Assembly: GCA_015680685.1 (NCBI GenBank)
Contig: MNCI01015694.1
Location: 27,726-91,725, forward strand
DNA length: 64,000 nucleotides
Direction of reading: 5' to 3'
Source: Gnetum montanum
Taxonomy: Eukaryota > Streptophyta > Gnetopsida > Gnetales > Gnetaceae
The translations under genes were made by a program, and so were the position numbers. The notes under the pieces are model-generated. The model saw only the letters and a program-made list of their open reading frames with translations. It made no database searches and was not told the origin of the DNA. This document shows positions 40,833-53,525 of this stretch, in pieces. How positions within the stretch are numbered: the first letter of the stretch is position 1; each line of letters opens with the position of its first letter.

Positions 40833-43800
40833 TGGTGAATAAATGGAGTAGCTGAGAAACATTCTTGTCACAGATTGAACAATGATGGACACTGTCATGT
40901 AAGTGTTTGAACTAGTGGCACAACTTGTGTCTACAATGCGAAATATGTCTGCTATTGCTGGTGGAGATGATGATGAGCATTTTTTTTTTTTTTTGGATAA
41001 AATATTGGGCGGTTTGTAGCAGCAAATATTGGGTCTAGCTTCTATGCTCATTCTTCTTGAAAGAACAAAATTGGAAGCATAGTAGGATTCATCATGGTTA
41101 CCCTTCATGGCTAGAACTGAGCAAAGCTATGCATGGCCATAACTCTCACTACTATCTTGAACCACTAGAGCCATGGATCTACTTGAAAATGATACTTAAA
41201 TTAAAGCTCTACTTGAGAAACATAGTAGACACACCACCAATTTATAGGCCATCGTTGTGACTTACAATGATAATGCAATTATGAAGAGAGCATTCAAAGT
41301 GACATTGATGTAGATTTGCTAACAAAGATAAGTTCTTGGAACACGAGTCTAACCTTTGATGGATCAAAATAGAAAGGAAAGATTTTCACACTCTATAATG
41401 AAAGAAAGAAGAATGAAACTATTAAAGGATTGCATCAACAAAGAAGAAGTTTCTCTATTGAATGACATAAGAACTCTTGACATGATATAATGTGTCAAAA
41501 CTTTAAATGAAGCAAGACATTGAAACTTTGAATGATGCAAGATATCAAAATTTTGAATGACATAAAACATCGAAACTTTAAAACAAACTCATGTTTAATA
41601 GACAGGTTCTAGAAGTCTAAATGTTATAAAAGAAGGTAATGACCATGAAAACATGAAACTATCAAGGAGTGAACTTATTAATTTGTGGACTTGAGTTATC
41701 ATGGGAAAGTTGATATCAACAAATTTCTATTGTATGATTCAACAATCTTGTTTTAAAAGAATTTCAAACTTTTAATAAACAAAAATTCCATCAATATCAT
41801 AGAAAATTAGTGAAATACTAATCTACATAATATTTTGTAAGATATCCAGAATTTAGTATTAGAAAAAGCCTTTAAATACTTATTATAAATGATATAGAAA
41901 TAAAGGATTCAAGTTTCAAATGTAATATAATAAATCACAATGAGTTTCTACTGCTAGAAGGCTCTACTTATGTTTTTAGAATTCTCTCAAAGGTAAAAAT
42001 GGAATATTGTATTCAATTTATACTTACTAACATATTTAATGCATCCACCTACGTAGTTACTACATGTTTTGATGATTTTAATAAACTTAAGTTAGCATAA
42101 TTAGGCTTTGATACTATGCTAAGTTTGTGATATGAAATTCATAAGATCCAAGGAAACTAAATAATTATTTATGTTGACTTAACCAGCCATAGTGTTAATG
42201 GTAGAATCATCTAAGCTATACTTAAAATGAAAAGTAAAACTTTTGACAAGGACTCAAATTTTTGACTTATCTTATTTGTTACATATGTTCAAATCTAAAA
42301 GATAGGAAGTATACATGTAGGTTTGAGGAAGCCATCATGCTTGTTAACAGAACAAATATGAGGAATAGTTAATAATAATTAACAAGAGTTAATAGAGTAA
42401 CTTAACAAATTTCAATTATTAAAAAAATTAAATATATAGACACTATGACAATGTAAATCAAATTTTATGTTGTTACTAAATATAGACTTTATTTTGAATG
42501 TTGAGCTTAATAAAACACATTAGATTCTTTACAAGAATAAGATTTTCAAAGTCACTATTATGTTGAATCATCACTACTATATATTCTTTCATTTACATTA
42601 TCTGCTTCCATGGTGTTTCTTCTTATTCTTATGTCCATTTAGAGAACATTTCTTGATTCTAAATAAACGTTTTCTACCTATCTAAGATCTTTTATCTTTC
42701 AAGTAAGGTTTTTAGTAGAGCAAAAATCTCCTGTGTAACACCACATGTTTTTGAATGATTGGTTAGTGTACTTTTCTCCTTGGGATTTTATGTTTTGATG
42801 ATGCATGAATGTGTTATGCTCTAATCATAATGCTAGTTAGTTAAACTAGAGTGTGGTACATTTAATATTTAATATATTTTAATGTTCCTTGATTTATGTC
42901 AGTTGGTACTATGCATGCATTAATCTAATTATATGTTTCTTTTGTGGATTTATTTTTAATGCATTTTATCTAAGTTATGTGCACTAATTCATTGATTACT
43001 ATGGTAGGATTTCATGGAGGTTAAGGTGGAAGCATGACATCATTTGATTGTAGTATTATGTGTGTGAACTAGTTGTGCTTTAACTTAATTAATCTTAGCA
43101 TAATTATTAAAATTCTTAGCATGTGATTTTTTATCTTTGTGCATTGTTTGAATATTTTTATGGTGGGAAATAGAGTGTGAGGGAATTATGTGAATGATGG
43201 ACATGAAATAGTGAAATGATTTTCCTTATTGACCTTCAATTTTGGTGATTGACCATATTTTTCTACTCACAATTTTTAGATGTTTTAGTTGAAATAAATC
43301 CTACAACTCCTGATATGGTACATGGACATTATGCATGAGGAAAGGAATGGTGATGTAGGAATTTAAAGCTTATGGTGGTGCTAGGGATTTTGCTAGATCT
43401 AGATTATGCCATTGAGTGATTTATTATTATGCTTCATCCTTTTCTAAGGATTTTTATGTGCTTATTTAAGGTGAGTAATCTTGGCTTCTCTTCCATTTAT
43501 CGTAATGTTAGGGTTTTTTTGTACATTTTCATGGGGAAAGTTCTATTATATTATTTTTATAGATCTATGCACATTGTGAGAATTTTTATATATTGATTTC
43601 ATCAAATAGATATAAGAATTTAGTGATTTGATTTACAAATATAATTTCTATAATTACTCCTATTTCTATTAATTTTAGGTATGGGTTTTGTAAACATTTT
43701 ACAACATATGCAAGGGAGTAGGCATTATTGTTCATGGATAGTCTATAATAGTTTGCACCTTGATTTCACTAATTTTATTTTTGTTATTGGATTAACATTT

Positions 43801-44154
43801 CTATATGATTAATGATTCAATTCATGGATGTGAGTATTTTCATGTCTTATCATAAACTTTGGGGTGTGCATTTTATATGTATGTTCAAAGCCTTGATTTT
43901 TACCATGTTACCTTAACACCAAATCCATGAGCTTCATTCATGTTTAAGAATCCTCTTTATGTGCTTTTGATTTCAACAATTTTTTTAAGTTATATTTTTA
44001 TCTTAATATTGTTGTTTCATTTTGCTTCTTCTCCCTTATCTTTAACATGTTTCCATAATTGTTGAATCTACTTTGTTTTCTTATCTCCAATGTCTTGAAT
44101 AAGTATCATCCATTTGTGAGTTTTCTCAACTATTTCAACTCTTCCTTCACTCAA
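40833..44154. other. AT-rich anonymous sequence
   Basis: No gene, LTR or tRNA is recognised. A T17 run is at 40979-40995. Related short repeats lie at 41440-41593. Several tens of ATG-poor, stop-rich frames only. The sequence from 42.0 to 44.1 kb shows no similarity by eye to the elements in the rest of the window. Confidence 0.45.
41440..41593. repeat. Short tandem-like repeats related to 39833-39935
   Basis: Imperfect units such as AAACTTTGAATGATGCAAGA and AAATTTTGAATGACATAAAA recur four or five times and end AAACAAACTCATG. Confidence 0.5.
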
Positions 44155-44350
44155 ATAAGACATCTTTGAAGTTACAAAGTTGTCTTTCCCACATGTTGAG
44201 AATCTCAACAAAACATCTTCCTAGTAGATAAGATGTCTTACTAGAGTGAAATATATCTTTTCTACTTATAAGATGTCTTGTCCATTTGAAAGATGCCTTA
44301 CTAAGGAGAAAGATGTCTTATGTAAGATGTCTTCCTGCATACAAGATGTC
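44155..44350. repeat. Cluster of AAGATGTCTT / AAGACATCTT motifs
   Basis: At least eight copies of AGATGTCTT or its reverse complement occur in under 200 bases (for example 44158, 44228, 44268, 44309, 44326, 44342). The U3 of copia element G uses the same word in both orientations (45410-45535 and 50468-50605). This may be a decayed piece of a related copia LTR. Confidence 0.55.
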
Positions 44351-45104
44351 TTTCCTACCAAATGAGTTTTTAGAAATAGTTGTCTTCTTTAGAGTCTAAA
44401 CTTTTGGTGTGACTTGAAATTAGTCTTATTTAATCTTGTAACATATCAAACTCATTCTAAATTCAAAAGTATAGATGCACTATCATTTGAAAATTATTGT
44501 GTTATTTGGTTAATGCATTTCTTAGTTCATGGAAGTCATGTTGATGATTTTAGTCTCTTATTATTGCTAAAACTTAATTTGACTCATTTTCTTAGAAAGA
44601 CTCTTTATGGCATATCATGAATAGTTGACATCAGTTGCTAGATTTATTGGACTATTGAACTTATTTGGTTTTAGTTATAGTACTCCACTATCAATGTTTG
44701 GTTTACCATATTTTGGATTTTTATTGGGTGTTTGAATGGTGGAGCTAGTATTGAGTTATGTGGCTAGTTGTAGATGGACTCCTTAAAGATGTTTGATGAT
44801 TGATGCACAGTCTTATGCATCAACATGGCTTTCATTATAGGCCTCATCCTACATGAGAGGGTGATTCCATGGCTCATTGATCTTCTTGCTTGAAGCCTAA
44901 AAAATGTTACAAGTGAGCCCTAGGTGATGCTTCTAGCACCAATATTTTGGAATAATTGGGTGAGTCCTAGGTGACACCTATTATTCATTGAGACTAATAG
45001 CAAATTCATGTGCATGATAGTTTGATATTTGATTTGGTTTAAATTAAACATTCAAAAATGATCAAGTGTGTATGTCAACTTTATTCATATTGAAACTAAA
45101 TGTA
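44351..45104. other. Anonymous sequence left of copia element G
   Basis: No feature recognised. A 68-codon frame at 44414-44620 has no recognisable motif and is probably chance. Confidence 0.4.
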
Positions 45105-45109
45105 GTGTG
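45105..45109. repeat. Left target site duplication of copia element G (GTGTG)
   Basis: GTGTG directly precedes the 5' LTR and recurs at 51260-51264. Confidence 0.8.
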
Positions 45110-46208
45110 TGTTGACCTTTTGGTATGTCAAAAACTTAAGGAAAATGGAGAAGATAGAGTGTTTATTGTGGATGATGTGTTCATAGGACATGAACAAGAA
45201 CTTCACATGAGAACTAAGGACTCAAAGGAAATGAGATCTACAAGGAGATGACAAGTGAAGACTATATGATCCAAGATGAGAGCATGAACAAGTATGGACT
45301 AAAACCAAAGATTACAAAGCAAATGAAGATGCTCCAAGAACTAGGAAGAAGAAAAAATGATGAGAGAAAGCCTAAGAAACTAAAGCCTAAGAGTTGAGGA
45401 GATGTCTCCTAGAAACAATAGACATCTCTATCCCAAAGAAGATGTCTTACCAGAGACGTCTCATTTTTCAGCAAGACATCTCTCTTGAATTAAGGCCAAT
45501 CTTAAGTAGATGTACCAACTTCAAAGGAGACATCTACACTCACTGTTAGGTAGTCATTGCATGAATTTTGAGAAGTTTTTAGAAACTTTGATGCTATAAG
45601 AAGATACCAAATTCTTGGAAATTGAGCAAGCACTATTCACATCTAACCAATCATTATCATATCTATGCTATTGTATTCTTGTTATTCATTCTAACATCAT
45701 TTGTTTGGTTGTATGTTGAATTGAGCTTCAATGACAAGGACTTACAATTTTAGTTACATTCTTTCCTTATGTCTTTTTCTTTTTCTTGTTGCCCTATGGG
45801 ATTAATGTGCTTCTTGTGAGAAGCCATCCTCATTGAGCTTGTTGGGACCTTACGAAGTTGAGTGATTTTGCAATGTCAAAACTCTCCAAAGTGGAGCTCA
45901 ATTGTGTAAAGGTTGTGGAATCCTTGAAACCAAATTCTATGCTTATTGGGACCTTGTAGGGTTGAGTGGTTTTTCTATAACAAAATGCTCTAGTGTAGAG
46001 CTTAGAGCTTGTACAAGATGTGGTGCCCTTCAAATCGCTTTTTTTTTTTTTTTTTTTGAGAAAAAAAGTTTGGAGGTGTGCAAGAATTCTACCCTTTGAG
46101 TGTGGATGTACCTAAGTTAGGGAACCATGTAAATTTTTTTTTTTTTGTATGGAAGATGCAATTTCAATTAGGAACTTATTCAACCCCCTTCTAAGTCTAT
46201 GATCCTCA
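45110..46208 (+). repeat. Copia G 5' LTR
   Basis: The 1099-bp LTR starts TGTTGACCTTTTGG and ends GATCCTCA. U3 contains several AGATGTCT/AGACATCT words (45410-45535). A T20-like run at 46037-46057 is absent in the 3' LTR (T5 there) and explains most of the length difference. A 67-codon frame on the minus strand inside it is not a gene. Confidence 0.9.
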
Positions 46209-46210
46209 AG

Positions 46211-46224
46211 TGGTATCAGAGCCC
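46211..46224 (+). other. Primer binding site of copia G (tRNA-iMet)
   Basis: TGGTATCAGAGCCC follows the LTR by two bases. It is the standard PBS of plant copia elements, complementary to the 3' end of initiator tRNA-Met. Confidence 0.92.
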
Positions 46225-46234
46225 AATAATCTCA

Positions 46235-46950
46235 CATAGATAACTTAACATGAATATGAAAGGGGTAAAAAATATCAGACTCAAGTGAACAAATAGAATC
46301 TTATACTTCATCAACTATTGTATCCAATCCCTATGCTACATTAGTAAAGGTAAGTCTTTTATTCCTTCTTCTACTTTTAGTTTGATATGTAATAGAGGAG
46401 ACCATGTACCCTCCAGAAGAGATTCTAATTGTAGGGTTGATAGTACATATCAAAATTTGAACAAAAAGAAAAGTCCAGATAATCATTAGAATCATCGTAA
46501 AATAAATGAAAACTCTTTCGAAGAAAGATATGAGTTGCTTTGTAGTGAAATTTTTTCTTTTCAAAGTTTATGCTCTAAAATGAAAGATATCTTACATGAA
46601 AAAGAAATAAAGATTACAACTCTTAATGATAAATGTTCTTATCTTAGGAAAGAGAACTCAGACCTTATGGTTGAGATTCAAAAACTAACCAAGATTATTT
46701 AGATGAATAAGACATCTTTAGAAAAGTCAAAGATCAAGAGGATGTACATATCAAAGGCTCTTGAGGACGAAGTTGTTCCAAGTTTGGTAACATATCAAAA
46801 TTTAGAACCTTAAATTATTTCTATTATGGAAACTTTGGACATGTTCAAGCATATTTCTATCTTAGAATGACATGGTACACTTGGTCTTTGCAAAAGCAGC
46901 ATAGACAAGGCACTTTGCACGTTTGGAAGCAAAAAAGGAAACCTGAACAA
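46235..46950 (+). pseudogene. Copia G gag remnant
   Basis: Only the C-terminal part of gag is recognisable. It has a charged coiled-coil stretch (LCSEIFSFQSLCSKMKDILH and KIKTTLNDKCSYLRKENSDL-like text, 46535-46680), and a zinc-knuckle position near 46820-46860 where NYYGNFGHVQAYF keeps only the His of CX2CX4HX4C. The capsid part is mostly missing compared with usual copia gag length. Confidence 0.55.
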
Positions 46951-47340
46951 AACATGATGGCCCAAGTTGCTCTCTCTGCAATCAACACAAGCATGTGGTA
47001 TATTGATAGTGGATGTTTGAGACATATGATAAGAGATAAAACCAAGTTTACCTACTTCATAAAATAAAATTTTGAAACCATCACTTTTGGAGATGGCATG
47101 GAGGCTCCTATAATAGGTATTGGTACCATAGGAGGAAAAGGTAAGCATAATCTTTTAAGTGTAAGTCAACTCTATGATTCAAATATCAATGTTACTTTTT
47201 CTAAAGAAAATTTTAGAATAAAAGACTTAACCATTGGAAACACTATGATAGAAGAAGCTATCAAGAACAATGTTTACACTATTGTTTTTGGAGGTGATCC
47301 TAACCTTGAATCCAAGTGCTTAATTAGTAATACAAATGAC
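46951..47340 (+). pseudogene. Copia G protease, decayed
   Basis: The catalytic loop WYIDSGCLRHM (Asp codon at 47005) is the copia signature WxxDSGCSRHM with one change. It continues with FETITFGDG, GIGTIGGKGKHNLLSVSQLYD (first 20 residues typical, about 47110-47175). One TAA at 47065 interrupts it. The rest of the region to 47340 leads into the pre-integrase domain. Confidence 0.82.
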
Positions 47341-48195
47341 ACTCGTATGTGGAATAAAAAGCTAGGCCATATAAACAAGAAGATTCTTTAGACCTTAGTG
47401 AAAAAAGAAATGGTTTGTAGATTGACCAAACTTAAAGACTTTAATTTAAACACTTGTGAAGCATGTCAAAAGGGAAAGCAAACAAAGGTAAGGTTCGGTA
47501 AGAAAAATTGTATATCTATCTCTTATCCCTTAGATTTACTTCACATGAATCTAGTTGGTCCTTCTCAAATAGTTAGTTTGGGAAAGAAAAGGTATTTTCT
47601 AACTATTGTTGATGATTACTCTCATTTTACTTGGGTTGTCTTTTCATATCACAAAAATGAGATATTTGATCATTTCTTAATAATTTGCAATAGATTCAGA
47701 GAGAAAAAGGCTATGGTGTCAAACACACCAAGTTTAAGCAATTTTGTCAAATCAATGACATACTTCATCAATTCTTTGCCATAATAACTCCACAACAAAA
47801 TGGTGTAGCTACAAGAAGGAATAGGATCTTAATGAAATGGGGAGAACTATATTGAATAACTAAAATCTTCCCTACCACTGCTTACTATGTCTCCAACAGA
47901 ATTCTAGTAAGAAGGTTTACCTCTAAAACTCCTTATGAATTTTGGATTGGTAGAAAACCTTTAGTAGGTTATTTTCATGTTTTTGGTTCTAAATGCTATC
48001 TTCTCAATGGTAAAGATGTCTTAAGAAAATTTGACCCTAAAACTGATGAAGGCATATTCTTAGGATATTCTTCTATTAGTAGAGCATATAGAGTCTTCAA
48101 CAAGAGAACAAATGTTGTAGAAGAAATCATTAATGTTAAGATTAATGATAGCAACATTACTTCGACACAAATTGAAGATGAACTAGTTCCCATTC
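47341..48195 (+). pseudogene. Copia G integrase, decayed
   Basis: The pre-integrase zinc region has MWNKKLGHINKKIL (His) and CEACQKGKQ (Cys pair, 47456-47482). The core follows: LDLLHMNLVGP (first Asp changed to Asn, about 47551), FLTIVDDYSHFTWVVF, then a frameshift near 47700. TPQQNGVATRRNRIL (about 47790-47830) follows, where the catalytic Glu of GVxERKN is changed to Thr-Arg text. The C-terminal GKxKPLVGYFHVFGSKCYL-type block is at about 47960-48005, with KFDPKTDEGIFLGYSSISRA (48036-48092). Confidence 0.85.
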
Positions 48196-49385
48196 GAAAG
48201 TTGTCTAGTGCTTCACAAGTACATATTGAAAAAAATTTAGAATTAGATAGTGAACATGAGGAAGACCATGAGGATGAATCTAAGGAGATATCATCAATTC
48301 AACCTGAGATGTATAGAATTAGTAGAACACACTCTCTCAATGATGTAACTAGACAAGTACAAGATGGCATTTGCACTAGAAGCCAAATTAAGGAAATTTG
48401 TGTCTATTTAGCATAACTTTCATGACTAGAACCCAAGAATTCCAAAGAGGTAGAAGGAGAAGAAGGTTGAATTTTTGCTATGCAAGAAGAACTAAATCAA
48501 TTTACTAGGAATGATGTGTGATAATTAACATCAAAACCAAACCATAAACCAATTATTGGGACAAAATGGGTCTTTAGAAATAATGAAAATGAAAATGAAA
48601 ATATCATTAAAAATAAAGCTAGATTAGTTGCAAAAGGTTTTAATCAACAAAAAGGAATTGGTTTTGATGAAAATTTTACTCTTGTTACTAGACTTGAATC
48701 TATCAGACTTCTTTTGGAATATGCTAGTATTAAAAATATTAAGCTATATCAAATGGATGTGAAAAGTGCCTTTCTAAATGTGACCATACAAGAAGAGGTA
48801 TATGTTGAACAACCTAAAGGTTTTGTATATCCCATCAATTCTAATCATGTTTATAGGCTCAAGAAGGCTCTCTATGGGCTTAAATAAGCTCCTAGAGCTT
48901 GGTATGAAAGACTTTCCCAACAACTTACATCCAATGGCTTTGAAAGAGGTAAGGTTGATGTCACCTTATGTCTTAAAAGAGAAGGAAATCATCTACTTAT
49001 AGTTCAAATCTATGTTTATGATATTATTTTTGGCACCACTAATGAAATTCTATGCAAGAATGTTTTAGAATTAATGCAATTAGAATTTGAAATGAGCATG
49101 ATGGGAGAGCTCAATAACTTTCTTGGCTTTCAAATATATCAAACCAAAGATGGAACCTTCATTTTTCAAACCAAATATGTCCAAGATCTTCTGCTCAAAT
49201 TCAAACTAGTAGAAGTTAAGGTAAAGAGCACTCCCATGGTAGCAAATTTCAAGCTCATCAAAGATGATCAAGAAAAATCTATTGATGACAAGCTTTATAG
49301 AGGTATGATAGATAGCCTACTTTATTTAACTACTAGTAGACCTGATATAATGTTAAGTGTAGGAATTTGTGCAAGATATTAGGCC
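48196..49385 (+). pseudogene. Copia G reverse transcriptase, decayed
   Basis: Linker (48201-48416), then KWVFRNNENENENIIKNKAR (48567-48626) and LVAKGFNQQKGIGFDENFT (48627-48683). YQMDVKSAFLNVTIQEEVYV (48747-48806), LKKALYGLKQAPRAWYERL with TAA for CAA (about 48860-48913), the catalytic box as IYVYDIIFG (first Asp of YVDD changed to Tyr, near 49008-49034) and FLGFQIYQTKDGTFIFQTKY (49116-49175) follow. Frameshifts near 48950 and 49040 interrupt it. Confidence 0.87.
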
Positions 49386-49910
49386 AACCCAAAAGAATCC
49401 CATCTAATGGAGGTTAAACAAAATTTTCATTATTTAAGGGGTACTACTATCTAGGGCCTTTAGTATCCAAAGGATTTTCCACTTAATCTTGTTGGATATT
49501 GTGATGTAGATTGGGCAAGTTGTTCAAATGAGTGTTGAATCAAAAGTAGAAATTGCTTTTTCCTAGGAAAAAGCCTTGTTTCTTAGACAACCAAAAAGCA
49601 AACTTCCACAACACTTTCTATGGCAAAAGTTGAATACATTTTATCTTAAAGCTATTGTGATCAAGTTTTATGGATGAAAGAAACACTTAAGGAATTGAGG
49701 GTAAAACCCCAAGCTATACCAATTTATTGCAACAACAATAGTGCCATCAATATGACAAAAAATCCAATTCAACACTCACGTACCAAACACATTGAAATTT
49801 GGCATCAGTTTATACATGAACATACTCAATGTGGGCATATAAAACTAGAATTCATTTGAATAGAAAATCAACTTGTAGATGATTTTACAAAACCTCTGGT
49901 TGAATGATAA
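49386..49910 (+). pseudogene. Copia G RNase H, decayed
   Basis: GYCDVDWASC (about 49495-49525) holds the first Asp residues. A NCFFLGKSLVS block, TTLSMAKVEYI (Ser-Ala-Glu motif changed, about 49604-49638), ETLKELRVKPQAIPIYCNNN (49677-49736) and RTKHIEIWHQFIHEH (about 49776-49820) follow. The frame ends with LVDDFTKPLVE near 49905, the usual pol C-terminus (ADxLTKPL). Confidence 0.85.
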
Positions 49911-50166
49911 CTTACTACTCTCTGTAACAACATGGAGATAGGACCATGTCTTATCAAGTAAGTTTTTGCTTTTTAGTTTTCAATAAAATATGGTTACTCT
50001 AGGTTTTAGAAAAAACAAAAAAAAATTATATATTTTTTTCTTACACTTGTTTAGAAGGAGTGCTTCCAAACCTTTTGGTTTCTATCCAAAAAAATGGAGA
50101 TGGTGATGGTCATGTGACATTTTTATGATGTTTTTGATATGCAACTACTAATCCATTTTCTCACCA

Positions 50167-50179
50167 AAAAGGGGGAGAT
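50167..50179 (+). other. Polypurine tract of copia G
   Basis: AAAAAGGGGGAGA directly precedes the 3' LTR start TGTTGACC at 50180 (one T between). Confidence 0.88.
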
Positions 50180-51259
50180 TGTTGACCTTTTGGTATGTTA
50201 AAACCTTAAGGAAAATGGAGAACATAGAGTGTTGATGTGGCTGATGTGCTTACAAAACATGAAAAAGAACTTCACAGGAGAACTAAGGACTCAAAGTAAA
50301 TGAGATCTATAATGAGATGATAAGTGAAGACTATATGAGCCAAAATGAGAGCATGAATGAGCATGGATTGAAACTAAAAACTACAAACCAAATGAAGATG
50401 CTCCAAGGACTAGGAAGAAGACAAATTGATGAGAGGAAGCCTCAAAAAATAGAGCCCAAGAGTTGAGGAGATGTCTCCTAGAAATAGTAGATGTCTCTAT
50501 CCCAAAGAAGATGCCTCCATCGAGACATCCCATTTTCTAGCAAGATGTCTCTCCTGAATTAAGGCCAATTCCAAGTAGACTTTTCAACCTCAAAGAAGAT
50601 GTCTACACTAGCCATTGGGTAGCCATCACATGAGTTTTAAGGATTTTTCAAAAACTCTACAGCTATAAGAAGATACCAAATTCTTGTTAATCATTATTCA
50701 CATCAAACTAATCATTGTCATATCTATGCTATTATATTCTTGTTCTTCATTGTAACTTCATTTGCTTGGTTGTATGGTGAAATGAGCTTCAATGATAAGT
50801 ACTTATAATTTTAGTTACATTTTTTCCTTACGTCTTTCTCTTTTTCTTGTTTCTCTACAGGGTTGATGTGCTTCTTGTGAGAAGGCATCCTCATTGAGCT
50901 TATTAGGACCTTGTGAGGTTGATTGATTTTGCAATGTCAAAACACTCTAGAGAAAAGCTTAATTTTGTAAAGGCTGTGGAATCCATGAAACCACATTTTG
51001 AGCTTGTTGGGACCTTGTAAGGTTGAGTGGTTTTGCTATGATGAGACATTTCAGTGTAGAGCTCAGAGCTTCTACAAGGTGTAGTACCATTCAAACCACA
51101 TTTTTATTGAAAAGAAAAAGTCTGAGGATGTGCACAGTTTCTACCCATTGAGTGTGGATGTACCCAAGTTAAAGAACCCATAAAATTTGGTGTTTGTATA
51201 TGGAAGGTGCAATTTCAATTGAGAACTTATTCAATCCCCTTGTAAGTTCACAATCCTTA
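50180..51259 (+). repeat. Copia G 3' LTR
   Basis: The 1080-bp LTR is collinear with the 5' LTR, starts TGTTGACC and ends AATCCTTA (CA changed to TA). GTGTG follows. Confidence 0.9.
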
Positions 51260-51264
51260 GTGTG
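51260..51264. repeat. Right target site duplication of copia G (GTGTG)
   Basis: Matches 45105-45109. The flanks are GT-rich, so a chance match is slightly more likely than usual, but the LTR ends agree. Confidence 0.78.
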
Positions 51265-51437
51265 TGCTAGTCTTCTTATCTAGAGATTATGGAGTGACAA
51301 TTTGTTTAAGTTAGGAGTGTCTGTTTTTGAATTATTATGGTTGTACGTTCTTGATTGCTTAGTTCATATATGTATGCTAGTATGTTTTTCAAGTTAAATA
51401 TGCCTTACCTAGCTATAATGAGGGTTTCTCACTCAAT

Positions 51438-51456
51438 TATATATATATATATATAT
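51438..51456. repeat. TA microsatellite
   Basis: About nine AT/TA units in a row. Confidence 0.9.
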
Positions 51457-53501
51457 TTCTTTTCCATTTATAGGTTACTAGGGCTAGGTGGAGAATAGAG
51501 ACTATTGATGACATTAAGGATTTGGAGCTCCCATGTTATAATATTTTTTATATCTTTAGACATTATTTGGATGTTGCTATATTAGACTATTTAGCAATCA
51601 TGTTTAGACATTGTCTCTCTATTTCGTAATTTGGTTTTATGGAAATTATATGGTTGTACTTTTATGATAATGTTGCATATTTATAAGAATTTTAGATTTA
51701 TTATTCTTGTTATAAGTTTTATTATTTCTCTTAGTACATTTCAAATTTTTCAGTTTATGTTATCTCATCTCTTTTAGTTTTAGAGTACATATTATATGTG
51801 ATTATGAAATTAAATTTCTTTGCTTCTATAGTTCTAGATTCTTCTTGTCCTTCAATCATGACTTCACCATCTACTTTCTTATCCATTTTCTTTTACTATG
51901 AAGTCTAGTTTGAGGTTTCATTTCCTTGTCATGGCCAATCATTTGTTAGGGGTTCTTTATCTAATGTAAGGCCCTTTGGCCTAAGGCTAGGAAGGAGGGT
52001 GCTACATCCTATGGCTTAGACATAGTAATTGGTGCCATATCTAATCCTTTGAAAAACCTTAGAAAATCCTTTGCAAAATCTCAAATTCTTGCATAGCCTT
52101 GGAAAAATCTTTGTAAAAAGTTAGATTTCCACCATTTGCACAACCCTAGATCCTCTACATAGTTTCAAGAAACCTTATGCAAAGCTTCAAAAAGTCTTAT
52201 GCATAATCTTTAAAATCATTCTAATTGATATGTTGAAAAATTAAGAGAAGAAAAAATTGTTAGTATGGAGGACCATTCTTATCCTAAGAAAATTTACACT
52301 ACTTTTAACTTCTACAGTTGAACTTTAGATAGCAAAAGAATTTGTACTAATAGAATTTGTACTAAAATACAAACATATTATGTATCACCATTACTTATCT
52401 ACTTAATGTAACCCTTACATCAGAAATCTTTACCATCAAATATAGCTTATTTCTAAACATTAGTTTTGATCTTTAAGATAACATTGATTTTATCAAATAA
52501 GGATAGACTTTTCTTATGAACTATTTGTCTAGACCAATCAATACTTATTGTAGCACAAGTAAAAAAATTCAACAAAGCCTTGGCCTTCTTTGATTTCTTT
52601 ATTAACACTTTATTAACTTAATTTTTCAAATATTCAACTTGATATAATTTTTTCCTAATCTTTAACTTCAATACATTTTCCTTTTTCTTAGCATCTTTTT
52701 TTCTTAAGAAAAAAAGAATAAGCATTAAACAAATGTTCTTCATGATTATCAAAGTTGCAAGAGTTAAGAAGATTATATTAATTAATTAATTAAATGTAAG
52801 TATTTAATCATGCTTATAATACCAATTCTTTCTTATATTTAAGAAGATTGATTTTAGATAAAAAACACATCTACATACATTAAATGGTATGGAAATAAAT
52901 TTCATATACTTAATAGAATAGAGAAGATAAATAATTTATTACTTAGCTTTTTTAAAATCAAGGTAAGATTAAATAGATTGATAAAACATGGAACATTTAA
53001 ATATTCTTTAAACTGAATTTCATAATCTAAAGCTCATTTATGAATGATCAAAATTACATGCTTATGTATAAATGACCTTATATCTAGAACACATTATACC
53101 ATCAAAGATTACCTAGCTTAACAATAGAAAAAATGGAAATAATACTTAGCATAAATGACTTGAATTTTATGCTTTAGCATCACATCATTTAATTGTGAAG
53201 AAAAACTTCAATTACAAGGTCGATAACCTCAAAAATTAAATGAACAAATATTATAATGTAACATCAAAATATGACAAATAATATACATTATTAGATGTTT
53301 AGATGTCATATTTGAAACATCATCACTAAAAAATGAATTATGAATTTAAACTTTCCTAGATTATAAATTCGTATTTTGAGAATAGATCAAAATTTTTATA
53401 TCATTAGAAGATGTAGAAATTATAATATCAATAAAAGAAAATACTTCATAGAAAAAAGATAATTCTAGAGAAATTCATTCTATTGATGAAATCTTAGCAT
53501 G

Positions 53502-53525
53502 GTGTGTGTGTGTGTGTGTGTGTGT
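53502..53525. repeat. TG microsatellite
   Basis: Twelve uninterrupted GT units. Confidence 0.92.

Larger units (their letters stand above)
45110..51259 (+). mobile_element. Complete but decayed Ty1/copia element G
   Basis: A 6150-bp element with LTRs of about 1.1 kb, a tRNA-iMet PBS, a reduced gag, protease, integrase, RT and RNase H in the copia order (integrase before RT), and a polypurine tract. GTGTG duplications flank it. The layout, LTR start TGTTGACC and purine tract resemble the Tork/SIRE group, but the assignment is tentative. The LTRs differ noticeably (roughly 15 percent by eye), so it is an old insertion. Stops and frameshifts inactivate it. Confidence 0.92.

Noticed and set aside
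44155-44350. CRISPR-like regularly spaced repeats
   Set aside because: The words are under 11 bases, in both orientations and irregularly spaced; the DNA is plant nuclear.
46810-47148. Minus-strand frame of 112 codons
   Set aside because: Antisense to the copia protease region, whose plus-strand text has the DSG motif.
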